Shown here piece by piece: positions 18,257 to 27,983 of a stretch of 64,000 nucleotides of DNA. Each line of letters starts with the position of its first letter. Position 1 is the first letter of the stretch. Source of the stretch: Archangium gephyra (GTDB lineage Bacteria > Myxococcota > Myxococcia > Myxococcales > Myxococcaceae); the NCBI RefSeq assembly GCF_001027285.1, contig NZ_CP011509.1, positions 8,952,501 through 9,016,500 on the forward strand. The letters are read 5' to 3'. The position numbers and the translations under genes were made by a program. The notes under the pieces are model-generated. The model was not told the origin of the DNA. It worked only from the letters and a program-made list of their open reading frames with translations, and made no database searches.

Positions 18257-19612
18257 ATGAGTCCTCCCAATCCCAAGCGCCCGCCCCGCTCGCCCCGCCC
18301 GCCGGGGGACTCGGCTTCGCGCCCGGAGCCGGAGGTCGAGCTCCCCTTCGACGATGACGAGGTGGCCCCCCTCCAGGCGGACGACCCCCGCCCCCAGCGC
18401 GTCCCCCAGTTCCCCGCCGGCCCCCGCCGCCGCCCCCGCCGCGGCCCCGCTGGCGCCCCCCGCGAGGGCCGCGACCGCGAGCTACCCACCCGCTTCGACT
18501 CCGGCGAGTACGAGGACCCCGGCCATACCCCCGCCTTCCTCTACGTCGAGCGCGGCCCCGGGGTCGGCCAACTGCTCCCCGTCAAGCAGGGCGTGCTCGT
18601 GCTCGGCCGCGCCTCCAACTCGGATCTGCGCCTGCAGCACCCCTCCATCAGCCGCCGCCACGCCCAGCTCACCCGCCGCGGCGACCACCTCACCCTGAAG
18701 GACCTCGGCAGCCAGAACGGCACCTACGTCAACCGCACCCGCCTCTCCGGCGAGGTGGAGCTCCGCTCCGGGGATGAGCTCGCCCTCGGCAATGCCCTCC
18801 TTCAGCTCCGGGGGCCCGGTCCCGCCCCCGCGCGCCCCCGCTCCTCCTCCAGCCGGCCCGGCTCGTCGCTCCGGGTGGGTCTGGGCTCCCGCCGCATCCT
18901 CCTGCTCGCCGTCGCCACCGGTGCGCTCGTGGCCGTGTTCCTCACGCTCGCCGCCATGCGCTTCCTGCGGATGGGCGGCGAGCCGGCTCCTTCCGCCGAA
19001 GTCGAGGCGGTGGAGGCCGAACAGGTGGCCGAGGTTCCCGCCGACGTGGCTCCAGAGGCGGAGGCCCGTCCGGTCGAGGTGGCTCCCGCCCTCGAGGAGG
19101 CCCACCCCGAGCCCGAGGCGACAGCTCCGGTGCCCGCGGCTCCGGCCCCCAAGCTTCGGAGTCCCTCCAGAGCGCGGCCCCTCAGTGCCCAGGCCATCGC
19201 CGAGTCCAGCCCCTCCCCGTCCAAGCCTCGGGAGACGGGGGGGCGGGTGAAGGCTGGGAGTGGAAAGGCCGCCGTGAAGCCCGCTCCCGCCGAGCCCCAG
19301 GCCGGGCTCGTCTCCAACCCGGAGGCCGAAGCCGAGGCCCTCGCGCGCTATGAGGCCGGCAATGTCGACTCCGCCCTCTCCCTTGCCCGGCGGGCCCAGC
19401 TGGAGACCCTGGCCACCACGCTCACTCGCTTCCAGGAGGAGTGGCGCGCTGGAAATGCCGCCCTCGCCAGCGGAGACCCTTCTTCCGCTGTGCAGCATCT
19501 CTCCGCCGCGCTCGAGCTCGATCAGCGGATTTCCAAGGGCTGGGGTGCTCTCGCGCCGAAGATCCGCAAGGCCCTCGCCCAGGCGCAGTCGCAGGCCGGG
19601 TCCACGCCGTAG
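18257..19612 (+). CDS. FHA domain membrane protein
   Basis: 451 residues. Order: Pro/Arg-rich disordered N-terminus (1-90); an FHA domain (~100-185) with the phosphothreonine-binding pattern LGRASNSDLRL, SISRRHA and LGSQNGTYVN; a basic Ser/Arg linker; one transmembrane helix (~213-235, ILLLAVATGALVAVFLTLAA); a long acidic Glu/Ala/Pro segment; and a C-terminal helical region with TPR-like spacing (ALARYEAGNVDSALSLARRAQ, NAALASGDPSSAVQHLSAALELD). The FHA side is predicted to be cytoplasmic and to bind a phosphorylated partner, plausibly a Hanks-type kinase substrate. The Pro/Ala/Glu stretch would cross the periplasm. Partner unknown. Confidence 0.85.
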   Translation: MSPPNPKRPPRSPRPPGDSASRPEPEVELPFDDDEVAPLQADDPRPQRVPQFPAGPRRRPRRGPAGAPREGRDRELPTRFDSGEYEDPGHTPAFLYVERGPGVGQLLPVKQGVLVLGRASNSDLRLQHPSISRRHAQLTRRGDHLTLKDLGSQNGTYVNRTRLSGEVELRSGDELALGNALLQLRGPGPAPARPRSSSSRPGSSLRVGLGSRRILLLAVATGALVAVFLTLAAMRFLRMGGEPAPSAEVEAVEAEQVAEVPADVAPEAEARPVEVAPALEEAHPEPEATAPVPAAPAPKLRSPSRARPLSAQAIAESSPSPSKPRETGGRVKAGSGKAAVKPAPAEPQAGLVSNPEAEAEALARYEAGNVDSALSLARRAQLETLATTLTRFQEEWRAGNAALASGDPSSAVQHLSAALELDQRISKGWGALAPKIRKALAQAQSQAGSTP

Positions 19613-19626
19613 ACGAGCATTGCACA

Positions 19627-19682
19627 GGGGCAACCCGGGGCCCGGATACCCTCACCCCGTCCCTCTCCCGGAGGGCGAGGGG
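19627..19682. repeat. Dispersed hairpin element, copy 2
   Basis: It starts with GGGGCAACCCGGGG (19627-19640), also present in copy 3, followed by the 34-base core shared exactly with copy 1 (19649-19682). It fills the gap between two convergent genes. Confidence 0.85.
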
Positions 19683-19691
19683 ATATTGGGG

Positions 19692-20336
19692 CTAGCTGGG
19701 TTTTCTCTTCAGGCCCCGGATCAGCAACGCGGCGTTCCCCAACATGAACGTCACCAGGGCGAGTGCCGCCAACAGCACCCCCTTGTCCCCTCCCGGTTTC
19801 TCCCCTTCCACCACCAGCCACAGCCTTCCGTCCCTCGGCTGCACCTCCCCCATCTCCCGCAGCAGCTTGAAGCCCTCCCGGTAGCGCTCCGCGTCCTCCT
19901 CCGCCCACAGCCGGCCCCTCACCCCGAAGGGCCGTGGATCCGGCCTGGGCGGCACCCTCCCCGGGGACCACTCCTCTCCCGGCAACGCCCTGCGGCGCAC
20001 CAGGAACGGGGACTCGCGCAGCCCCACCACCACGTAGACGTCCTCGCCTTCCCGCCCGTACGCCCCTCGCAACGTCGGCACCCCGTGCAACTGCACGTAG
20101 CGGTTCGACTCCAACGCCTCGTACCGGTACTCCCCCTCCGCCCCCAGCGTCAGCGGCGTGCGCGCGGAGAAGAAGTACGCCAGGTCCTTCCACAACAGCC
20201 CCAGCAACACCCCACCCACCACCAGCGCCAACACCGCCACCGGGGCCTTCACCCCCACCCCGCGCCGATGGAGCCGCTCCTCCAGCTCCGCGATGCGCCG
20301 GTCCCGCTCCTGCTGAAGCTCCGACTCAATGGACAT
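19692..20336 (-). CDS. Hypothetical two-pass membrane protein
   Basis: 214 residues, family not recognised. Residues 1-28 form a charged helix (MSIESELQQERDRRIAELEERL), followed by a transmembrane helix at ~31-50, a beta-rich extracytoplasmic region of ~130 residues (YRYEALESNRYVQLHGVPTL..., VYVVVGLRESPFLVRRRALPG), and a second transmembrane helix at ~188-207 ending in RGLKRKPS. Both termini are therefore predicted cytoplasmic. ATG 20336 lies just beyond the cdnL terminator, so transcription probably starts within or read-through crosses that site. No promoter was identified. Confidence 0.65.
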   Translation of the reverse strand: MSIESELQQERDRRIAELEERLHRRGVGVKAPVAVLALVVGGVLLGLLWKDLAYFFSARTPLTLGAEGEYRYEALESNRYVQLHGVPTLRGAYGREGEDVYVVVGLRESPFLVRRRALPGEEWSPGRVPPRPDPRPFGVRGRLWAEEDAERYREGFKLLREMGEVQPRDGRLWLVVEGEKPGGDKGVLLAALALVTFMLGNAALLIRGLKRKPS

Positions 20337-20350
20337 GAACGATGGACATG

Positions 20351-20386
20351 AAAAAACCCCGGCCCCCACCATCGGGGAACCGGGGC
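20351..20386 (-). terminator. Rho-independent terminator of cdnL
   Basis: On the minus strand CCCCGG (20385-20380), a loop that can itself pair, then CCGGGG (20362-20357) and six T (20356-20351), 24 bases after the cdnL stop. One of the clearest intrinsic terminators in the window. Confidence 0.8.
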
Positions 20387-20409
20387 TTTCTACATCCGCT
20401 CGAAGCGGA

Positions 20410-20904
20410 TCAGGCCAGGTTGAAGATCTTCTTCAGGTCCGACTCGATCTCTTCCTCGGTGCAGTCCTTGGCCAGCGACAGCTCCTTGATGAGCAGCGAG
20501 CGCGCCGTGTCCAGCATCTTGCGCTCACCGAACGACAGATCCTTGTCTCCCTTCAGCAGATAGAGATCACGCAGAACCTCGGCGATCTCGAACACGGAGC
20601 CCGTCTTGATCTTCTCCATGTACTCCCGGTAGCGACGGTTCCACGTCGTGGAGTCGACCGAGATGTCCTTCTCCTTCAGGATGGAGTAGACCTGCTTGAC
20701 GTCCTCCTCGCTGATGATCTCCCGGAGGCCCACCGAGCCGACCTTGTTGATTGGGATCATGATCCGCATCCCATTCTCCAGGATGCGCAGCACATAGAAG
20801 GACTGCCGCTGTCCGGCGACCTCGGTGTGCTCAATCCCCATCACCTCGCCCACACCCTGCCCAGGGTACACAGCCTTGTCGCCGGTCTTGAAGCTCGTCT
20901 GCAC
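20410..20904 (-). CDS. cdnL: CdnL, CarD-like RNA polymerase-binding regulator
   Basis: 164 residues from GTG 20904, the exact length of Myxococcus CdnL. Residues ~1-65 are the RNAP-interaction (RID) domain (FKTGDKAVYPGQGVGEVMGIE, YVLRILENGMRIMIP). The rest is the helical DNA-contact domain with the conserved Trp in STTWNRRYREYMEKI and the ending LKKIFNLA. CdnL binds RNA polymerase beta and stabilises open complexes at rRNA and other primary-sigma promoters; it is essential in M. xanthus. It lacks the HMGA-like tail of CarD. The GTG start is set by GGAGG eight bases upstream; an in-frame ATG at 20982 would lie upstream of the predicted transcription start and is rejected. Confidence 0.96.
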   Translation of the reverse strand: MQTSFKTGDKAVYPGQGVGEVMGIEHTEVAGQRQSFYVLRILENGMRIMIPINKVGSVGLREIISEEDVKQVYSILKEKDISVDSTTWNRRYREYMEKIKTGSVFEIAEVLRDLYLLKGDKDLSFGERKMLDTARSLLIKELSLAKDCTEEEIESDLKKIFNLA

Positions 20905-20965
20905 TCTTACCGCCTCCTCTAGGATGGCTTGGCTCGACTCGACACCCGGCCCAGAAAGCCGCTCA

Positions 20966-20994
20966 CAAATACCACGATTCACCCCTTACAGCAA
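20966..20994 (-). promoter_or_regulatory. cdnL: Candidate cdnL promoter
   Basis: Minus strand TTGCTG (20994-20989), 17-base spacer, TATTTG (20971-20966). The predicted start, near 20959, leaves a leader of about 55 bases to the GTG. Confidence 0.55.
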
Positions 20995-21004
20995 CATTGC
21001 AGTC

Positions 21005-21034
21005 TTGACCCGCCCAGGAATTCCTGACTAGCCT
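21005..21034 (+). promoter_or_regulatory. Candidate promoter of comEC
   Basis: TTGACC (21005-21010), 18-base spacer containing the palindrome AGGAATTCCT, TAGCCT (21029-21034). Back to back with the cdnL promoter, only 10 bases apart. The boxes resemble those of the 6494-6521 candidate. Confidence 0.4.
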
Positions 21035-21119
21035 GCGCGCCTTTACGTGTGTGCCGTCGCCCGGTAGGGCGGTGCACCACGACGGGACGGATCGGGTTGC
21101 TGGGTGGTGGGGGTGGGGC

Positions 21120-23588
21120 GTGGGCCGTTATTCGTGGCGCGATCTGACCAGGCGTCCTCTGTTCTTCCCTGCCGTGAGCTTGATGCTCGGTGCGGGGTTG
21201 GGTCTCGGAACGGACGCCGTTAACGGATTATTTCAGCTTATGGCCGCGTCTTTCGTGGGTGCGGCCGCCCTGGCGCTCGCTCGCCTGCCTGGTGCCCATT
21301 TGGGCGTGCTTTTGTGCTTGGGGCTCACGGGCGCGGGCCTCGCCCGCCTGGAAGCCGGGGTGGAGGTGCCGCCCGCCCTCCTGGAGGGAGGCCCCGCGGT
21401 GCTGGAGGGCGAGGTGGAGCGCGTGGACCGCTTCGAGGACTCCACCCGCGTCCTGCTGGCCGTGGCTCGCGTGGGACAGGGGCCCGGCACGCCCGCGCGC
21501 TTCCACACGAGCCTGTATGCCCATGGGACACCGCCCTCGCTGCTGCCCGGCCAGCGCCTCCTCGTGGAGGCCCGGCTCAAGACGCTCGAGCCCGCGTTGA
21601 ATCCCGGAGAAAAGGACTTCTCCGCGACACGGCGGCGGCAGGGACTCGCCTTCACCGGCAGCTTCCAGAGCGCGGGCATGCTGGTGCTCTCCCCTCCCCC
21701 GCGCTGGCGCCAGTACCTGGTGCGCACGCAGGAGGGCCTCACCGAGGCCGTCCACGCCGTGGCCCCCTCCACCGAGGCCGCCGCCCTCTTCCTCACCCTG
21801 GCCGCCGGACAGCGCGCCGCGCTCGATGACGGGCTGGAGGAGGACTTCTCCCGCAGTGGACTGGCGCACGTACTCAGCGTGAGTGGCCTGCATGTGGCGG
21901 CGCTCGCGCTCATGACGCTGGCGCTGCTGCGAAAGCTGCTCGTCCGGGCCGGGGCCCGCGTGCGCGGCCTGCGGCGCGTGGATGCCCGGCGCCTGGCCGC
22001 CCCCGCCTCCGTGCCCTTCGTCTGGGCCTACGTCGTCTTCACCGGCAACCAGCCTCCCGCGGTGCGCTCGGCCGTCATGGCCACGGTGGTGCTGCTGGGA
22101 CTCGCGCTCTGGCGGCGGGCCGATGGACTCAACAGCCTCGCCGCCGCCGCCGCGCTGCTCGTCGCCTGGACGCCCTCCAGCGTCGCGGACCTGTCGCTGC
22201 AACTGTCCTTCCTCGCCGTCTTCAGCCTCCTGCTGCTCACCCCCGCCCTGCGCGAGGCCCTTCCCGTTGCTCCGCCGGACCCACAGGAGGCCCACCGGCT
22301 CAAGCGCCTGCTCGCGAGCACCCGGGAGACGGTGCTGGAGACGTTCTGCGCGAGCGCCGCGGTGACGGTGGCCAGCCTGCCCCTGGTGGCGGGCACCTTC
22401 GGGCGCGCGAGCCTCGCGGGGCTCGTCTCCAACATCGTCTGCATGCCCCTGTGCGGCCTGCTCACCGGCTTCGCCGCGGGCGGCGCGGCCCTCTACGTCG
22501 TGGCGCCCGTGCTGGCCACCCCGCTGCTGTGGGGCGGGGCGTGGGCCTCGCAGGTGCTGCTGTGGCTCACCCGCTTCTTCGCGCACGTGCCGCTGGCCAC
22601 GATGGACCTGCCCGCCTTCGGCCTCACGGCCTCCCTGCTCTACGCCGCCGGGCTCGCGTGCTGGGCCCTGGGAGAGCGGCGCGCGCGGCTGGGAGGCCTC
22701 CTCGTGCCCGTGGGGCTCGCGCTCGTCTTCCTCGTGCCACGCCTCGTCCCCGAGCCCGGCCTGCGCATCACCTTCCTCTCCGTGGGCCAGGGAGATGGCA
22801 TCGTGCTCAGTTCCCGGGGGCACCATGCACTCATCGACGGGGGCGGCGTGCCCGGTGGCGCGGATCCGGGCCTGCGGGTCGTCGTCCCCTTCCTGCGTGC
22901 CTCCCGCATCGAGCGGCTCGACCTGGCCGTCCTCTCCCATCCCCACCCGGACCATGCGCTCGGGCTCGTCTCCGCCCTGGGGCAGGTCCCCACCGAGCGC
23001 CTCTGGCTCGCCGCGGACAGCGCGGACGGGCACCTGTCGAAACAGCTCATCGCCGCGGCCACCGGAGCGCACGTGGAGCAGGTGCAGCTCGGCCATCCGT
23101 CCTACCGGTTGGGAGAGGCGACCCTGGAGGTGCTCGGCCCGCCCGAGGACCGTGAGTTGATGGAGGGCGTGAACGACAAGAGCGTGGTGCTGCTCGTGCG
23201 CCATGGCGACGTCACCGTGCTGCTGCCCGGCGACGTGGAGGAAGAGGGCGAGGCCGCGCTGCTCGCCAGTGGGAAGCTCGGGCCGGTGACGGTGCTGAAG
23301 GCGGCGCACCACGGCTCCCGCACCTCGTCCACCGAGGACTTCCTCGCGCGGCTCCGTCCCCGCTTCGCCGTCTTCTGCGTGGGCCGCCGCAACCGCTTCG
23401 GCTTCCCCCATCCGGAGGTGGAGGAGCGCTACCGCTCCCTGGGCACCGAGTGTCTGCGCACGGACACGCAGGGCGCCATCACGCTGGAGAGTGATGGGCA
23501 GGACATCCGCCTGAGCACCTTCCTGCCTGCCGAGCCCCCCGTTCCCCCCGCCCCGGTTGCCCCCACGACCGCCCATCACCAGCCTTGA
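21120..23588 (+). CDS. comEC: ComEC/Rec2-family DNA uptake channel protein
   Basis: 822 residues from GTG 21120. Domain order is canonical: N-terminal membrane helices and an OB-like DUF4131 region (~20-190); the polytopic competence domain with the conserved [14 protein letters not shown] and PPAVRSAVMATV segments (~200-490); and a C-terminal metallo-beta-lactamase domain (~525-760) with SHPHPDHALG and LKAAHHGSRTSS. ComEC forms the inner-membrane pore for single-stranded DNA in natural transformation, and the MBL domain is thought to degrade the non-transported strand. The start is uncertain: an in-frame GTG at 21051 adds 23 residues without a clear ribosome site, while 21120 has a G-rich tract just upstream. 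No other competence gene lies nearby. Confidence 0.92.
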   Translation: MGRYSWRDLTRRPLFFPAVSLMLGAGLGLGTDAVNGLFQLMAASFVGAAALALARLPGAHLGVLLCLGLTGAGLARLEAGVEVPPALLEGGPAVLEGEVERVDRFEDSTRVLLAVARVGQGPGTPARFHTSLYAHGTPPSLLPGQRLLVEARLKTLEPALNPGEKDFSATRRRQGLAFTGSFQSAGMLVLSPPPRWRQYLVRTQEGLTEAVHAVAPSTEAAALFLTLAAGQRAALDDGLEEDFSRSGLAHVLSVSGLHVAALALMTLALLRKLLVRAGARVRGLRRVDARRLAAPASVPFVWAYVVFTGNQPPAVRSAVMATVVLLGLALWRRADGLNSLAAAAALLVAWTPSSVADLSLQLSFLAVFSLLLLTPALREALPVAPPDPQEAHRLKRLLASTRETVLETFCASAAVTVASLPLVAGTFGRASLAGLVSNIVCMPLCGLLTGFAAGGAALYVVAPVLATPLLWGGAWASQVLLWLTRFFAHVPLATMDLPAFGLTASLLYAAGLACWALGERRARLGGLLVPVGLALVFLVPRLVPEPGLRITFLSVGQGDGIVLSSRGHHALIDGGGVPGGADPGLRVVVPFLRASRIERLDLAVLSHPHPDHALGLVSALGQVPTERLWLAADSADGHLSKQLIAAATGAHVEQVQLGHPSYRLGEATLEVLGPPEDRELMEGVNDKSVVLLVRHGDVTVLLPGDVEEEGEAALLASGKLGPVTVLKAAHHGSRTSSTEDFLARLRPRFAVFCVGRRNRFGFPHPEVEERYRSLGTECLRTDTQGAITLESDGQDIRLSTFLPAEPPVPPAPVAPTTAHHQP

Positions 23589-23592
23589 GGTG

Positions 23593-23847
23593 ATGATTTC
23601 CGACGACCTGGATCTGCGTCAGCTCACCACTGACCTCAAGCACATGCTGGGCCCGGGCGAGCCCGTGGGCTACCTGCGAGGCAAGTCGCTCATGCGCAAC
23701 CTGCTCGTGGAGACGAAGGGCTTCTCGGAGCTGGAGGCCGAGGAGCTCATCGACACCCTCGAGCTGCGCGGCTTCCTGCGCTTCCTGGGGGACCCCACCG
23801 AGCGGTCCATCGCGGACTCCCACTGGGAGCTCTCCCCCCACTCGTAG
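23593..23847 (+). CDS. Small hypothetical protein downstream of comEC
   Basis: 84 residues, not recognised. It is acidic and mostly helical (MISDDLDLRQLTTDLKHML..., FSELEAEELIDTLELRGFLRFLG), like a small winged-helix or adaptor domain; no cysteines and no signal. It begins four bases after the comEC stop, so is probably translated from the same message. The start could also be GTG 23590, or TTG 23557 inside comEC. It ends three bases before the convergent lipoprotein gene. Confidence 0.6.
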   Translation: MISDDLDLRQLTTDLKHMLGPGEPVGYLRGKSLMRNLLVETKGFSELEAEELIDTLELRGFLRFLGDPTERSIADSHWELSPHS

Positions 23848-23850
23848 CGT

Positions 23851-25050
23851 CTACTCGAAGACGAGCCAGCCGAAGCGCGGCAGCGCGTGGAAGTCCCCCA
23901 CGAAGAGTGGCGAGAAGGACTGGCCTTCCACCTGCTGCCGCCCCACGTGCTCCAACCGGTAGAGGTTGAAGCGCCAGCGCTCCCCCTTCTTCGGCGGACG
24001 GCTCGGCACCTCGGCGAGCCGCTCGAAGGGAATCCGTATCTCCACCCGCCAGCCCTCGTCCCGGTCCTCGGGATTGTCCAGCGTGCCGCGCACCTTCACC
24101 GCCGTCTTCATCCCCGAGTCCCAGCTCAGGTCCATCCCCTGCCGGCGCGCGGGGAAATACGCGTCGAAGTTCACATTGTGCGGAGACACCTGCAGCTCGT
24201 TGTAGGTGCGCCCGTCCGCGTTCGCGTCGAGGAAGATCTCCACCACCTCCTGCTCGTAGATGCGCGCGTCCCGCTCGCGCAGGGTGCCCCAGACGTCCGG
24301 ATCCTCCACATCGAAGGCCACGTAGAGGTGCTGGTCGTCGTAGGCCAGGCGCGCCTCGGTGCGCAGCGAGGGCTCGCGGCCATCGAAGCTGCCGCGCAGC
24401 ACCACCGGGGCCGCGTCCTTCCACACCGCGTCGTCGAGCTCCCCGTCGATCACCGGGGCCTTCGCCGCGCGGCGGGCGGTGTACTCGGGCAGTGACGGAG
24501 GCCCCCCTCCGAGCTGAGGGCCCATCATCCGGTTGTCACCACCGTGCGCCTGGGGCTCGTCCACCGCGAGGCGCTCGTCCCCCTTCCAGAAGCCGAGCAG
24601 CACGCGGGCGGGCGAGGGAGGCATCGGCACCGTGTGGACGTCCTCCACCACCTTGCCCACGGGCCACGTGCCCAAGGGGGCCGAGCCTCCCGCGAAGTCG
24701 TGGTCCGCGTTGACCATCATCTGCCCGCTGGCGGCATCCACCACGTGCACGAAGAACTGCCAGCCCCGAGGCACCTCGCGCACGGCCTGGAAGTAGTGCT
24801 CCAGCTTCACCGGCTGCCCGGGCGCCGCCACCGGAGGGGAGACGCGCGTACCGAGGTAGCGCACCGCGCCCCCGCCAAACGTGGCCCCGCCGCGGTACGT
24901 GAGGTCCACCGGCGCGGCGTCCAGCACGCGGGCCTGGGCGGGCGGGGGCAGGGCCTTGGCGCGGGGTTTGGGGCCGGCCTGCTCGTCACGACAGGCGGTG
25001 GCGAGCAGCGTGAGCGTCAGCAGCGTCAGGAGGCGGGAGGCGGAACGCAT
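23851..25050 (-). CDS. Lipoprotein with C-terminal CBM9-like domain
   Basis: 399 residues. The N-terminus is a lipoprotein-type signal ending LLATAC, with Cys20 as the likely lipidated residue. Residues ~35-185 form a beta domain (VKLEHYFQAVREVPRGWQFF..., GTWPVGKVVEDVHTVPM). Residues ~205-399 match carbohydrate-binding family 9 (APVIDGELDDAVWKDA, LYVAFDVEDPDVWG, EVVEIFLDANADGRTYNEL, the closing RWRFNLYRLEH). Such domains bind cellulose/xylan ends or occur in outer-membrane-associated proteins; the ligand here is unknown. No catalytic domain is present, so a binding or scaffold role is likely. Divergent from the FHA gene at 25216. Confidence 0.78.
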   Translation of the reverse strand: MRSASRLLTLLTLTLLATACRDEQAGPKPRAKALPPPAQARVLDAAPVDLTYRGGATFGGGAVRYLGTRVSPPVAAPGQPVKLEHYFQAVREVPRGWQFFVHVVDAASGQMMVNADHDFAGGSAPLGTWPVGKVVEDVHTVPMPPSPARVLLGFWKGDERLAVDEPQAHGGDNRMMGPQLGGGPPSLPEYTARRAAKAPVIDGELDDAVWKDAAPVVLRGSFDGREPSLRTEARLAYDDQHLYVAFDVEDPDVWGTLRERDARIYEQEVVEIFLDANADGRTYNELQVSPHNVNFDAYFPARRQGMDLSWDSGMKTAVKVRGTLDNPEDRDEGWRVEIRIPFERLAEVPSRPPKKGERWRFNLYRLEHVGRQQVEGQSFSPLFVGDFHALPRFGWLVFE

Positions 25051-25215
25051 CGGGGCCGCGAATCCTAGGGCCCCCTCCCCCGGATGTCTCGGAGAAGGGG
25101 CCCGGGCCCCGTCCGCACACGTGGACGACGGGCCGAAGACGAGACGGCCTGGAAGGGGCAACCCCCCGCGATTCCATCCCCCCGTCCCGGCACCCGGTTT
25201 GCCACGGCCAGGACC

Positions 25216-26082
25216 ATGCACTTCGAATTCGAGCACATGGGCACCTCCACCCCCTTCGAGCTGCCCGAGGGCGTCCACCTGCTGGGGGGCGCCGCCGAGG
25301 ACCACGTCCAGCTCGAGGGGCTCCCCCCGGGTCTGCTGACGCTGCGCATCGAGAGCCACCGGTTGATGGTGGAGGCCACCCACGCCTTCACGGTGGGGGG
25401 CGTGGGGGTCGCGCCGGGAGTCCCCCGCCTCGTGCTGCCGGGAGAGGTGGTGGGCCTGTCCGAGGAGATGCGGTTGAAGGTGAAGGCACCGGACGGGGAC
25501 GCCGAGCGGCAGGTGGGCACCGTGGCCGTGCTCAAGCACCTCCTCATGGACCTGGAGGAGCCGCCTCCCTCACGGGCCGCCACCCTCCAGTGCCTCATCG
25601 GCGCGGACGTGGGCCGCACCTTCGCCCTCGCCGAGGCGAGCACCGAGCTCGGCCGGGGCAAGGACGTGGCCGTGCGCCTGCGGGACCTCGCCGTGTCCCG
25701 CCACCACGCCCGCATCCGCCACCACGAGGGCGCCTTCCTGCTGGAGGACCTGGACAGCCCCAACGGCCTCTTTCTCAATGGGAAGCCCGTGAAGGCCCCC
25801 GCTCCGCTCCAGGAGGGAGATGTCATCGAGCTGGGCCGGACGCTGCTGCGCTTCCAGGCCCCCATGGGCACGCCCGAGCCGGAGGCGCCGCCAGAGACGC
25901 CCCCCACCCCCGCCGAGACGCCCGCGCCGGCCGAAACGGCCCCCACGAACGAAACACCCGCGGCGCCCTCCGGCCAGGACATGCCGGAGCGCCCGCGGGT
26001 GCGCTGGGAAGGATGGCTCATCGGCCTGGGGGCGGCACTGGCGCTGGTGGGACTGCTCGCCACCTACGCCCTGACCCCCTGA
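25216..26082 (+). CDS. FHA domain protein with C-terminal membrane anchor
   Basis: 288 residues. Residues 1-95 look like a degenerate FHA-type beta sandwich (pattern VHLLGGAAEDHVQL but no conserved SxxH). Residues ~115-215 are a good FHA domain (ELGRGKDVAVRL, VSRHHARI, DLDSPNGLFLNG). A Pro/Ala/Glu/Thr linker follows, and then a single C-terminal transmembrane helix (~265-285), making it tail-anchored with the FHA domains in the cytoplasm. Phosphothreonine binding is expected for the second domain. Start ATG 25216 follows AGGA. Second FHA membrane protein in the window, with opposite topology order to the one at 18257. Confidence 0.85.
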   Translation: MHFEFEHMGTSTPFELPEGVHLLGGAAEDHVQLEGLPPGLLTLRIESHRLMVEATHAFTVGGVGVAPGVPRLVLPGEVVGLSEEMRLKVKAPDGDAERQVGTVAVLKHLLMDLEEPPPSRAATLQCLIGADVGRTFALAEASTELGRGKDVAVRLRDLAVSRHHARIRHHEGAFLLEDLDSPNGLFLNGKPVKAPAPLQEGDVIELGRTLLRFQAPMGTPEPEAPPETPPTPAETPAPAETAPTNETPAAPSGQDMPERPRVRWEGWLIGLGAALALVGLLATYALTP

Positions 26083-26085
26083 GGC

Positions 26086-26544
26086 TCAGGCGCGCTGCGG
26101 CGTGAGCCCGGCCCGCTCGACGAGGAGCTTCGCTAGGTGGCGGTGGTGCGCGAAGAGGCTGGTGAAGTGCACCAGGCCCCGGTTGCCGCGCACGGCGTAC
26201 ACCGTCACCGGCCCGGGCAGCACGTCCACCTTGTTGATGTCCGCGAAGGAGAAGCGCCGCGTGCGCACCATCCCCCGGTAGGTGATGCCTCCCGAGTCCA
26301 CGATGATCCGCGTGCGGCTGTAATACGTCACCGACACGGCGAAGAAGAGGACGAAGAAGACCGCCGAGAGGAACGTCTGGACCGGAACCCCGTCGAAGCG
26401 CAGTAGGTACAACAAGACGCCCAGCCAGAGCAGGGTCGCGGCCCCCATGATGGCCGCGAGCACTGCATGTGGGCGGAACACCTGCTTGCCAGCTTTCGGA
26501 TCGCCCCCGTTCATACGAAAAAAGCTAAGGCGGGGGGCTGACAT
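26086..26544 (-). CDS. Small membrane protein with PH-like domain
   Basis: 152 residues. Two membrane helices (~28-48 and ~56-74) are followed by a ~70-residue beta domain (RTRIIVDSGGITYRGMVRTRRFSFADINKVDVLPG) with the hallmark of bacterial PH-like (bPH) membrane proteins, in which the strand-turn with a Trp/Arg-rich 'I..v....g...' leads to a short helix. Function unknown; related proteins are linked to envelope stress. An in-frame ATG at 26514 is possible; 26544 is preferred because a purine-rich stretch precedes it. It meets the FHA gene tail to tail with three bases between. Confidence 0.65.
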   Translation of the reverse strand: MSAPRLSFFRMNGGDPKAGKQVFRPHAVLAAIMGAATLLWLGVLLYLLRFDGVPVQTFLSAVFFVLFFAVSVTYYSRTRIIVDSGGITYRGMVRTRRFSFADINKVDVLPGPVTVYAVRGNRGLVHFTSLFAHHRHLAKLLVERAGLTPQRA

Positions 26545-26598
26545 CCGCCACCCGCTCTCTCGCTTTCCCGCCAGGGGAGTTCGAGGCCTGACTTCCCG

Positions 26599-26622
26599 GG
26601 AACTCCGAGTGTCCGGAGTTCC
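26599..26622. terminator. Perfect 9-bp hairpin downstream of purA
   Basis: GGAACTCCG (26599-26607), six-base loop, CGGAGTTCC (26614-26622). It lies 16 bases after the purA stop. No T run follows, so it may be a processing or anti-exonuclease hairpin rather than an intrinsic terminator. An upstream GGAGTTC (26576-26582) can pair with the same arm. Confidence 0.5.
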
Positions 26623-26637
26623 TCAACCGCGGACGGC

Positions 26638-27960
<1,323 letters not shown>

Positions 27961-27983
27961 TTACCACGCTTCCCCACGGGCCG

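Noticed and set aside
20905-20982. N-terminal extension of CdnL from ATG 20982
   Set aside because: It has no ribosome site and would start upstream of the predicted transcription start; GTG 20904 gives the exact length of known CdnL.
21228-23579. Very long open frame (783 codons) antisense to comEC
   Set aside because: It is a shadow of the comEC coding frame: His/Gln/Gly/Arg-rich with no domain signature, as expected from third-position GC bias.
25097-25110. 14-bp perfect palindrome GGGGCCCGGGCCCC between divergent genes
   Set aside because: In DNA this GC-rich such palindromes arise by chance, and nothing else suggests an operator there.
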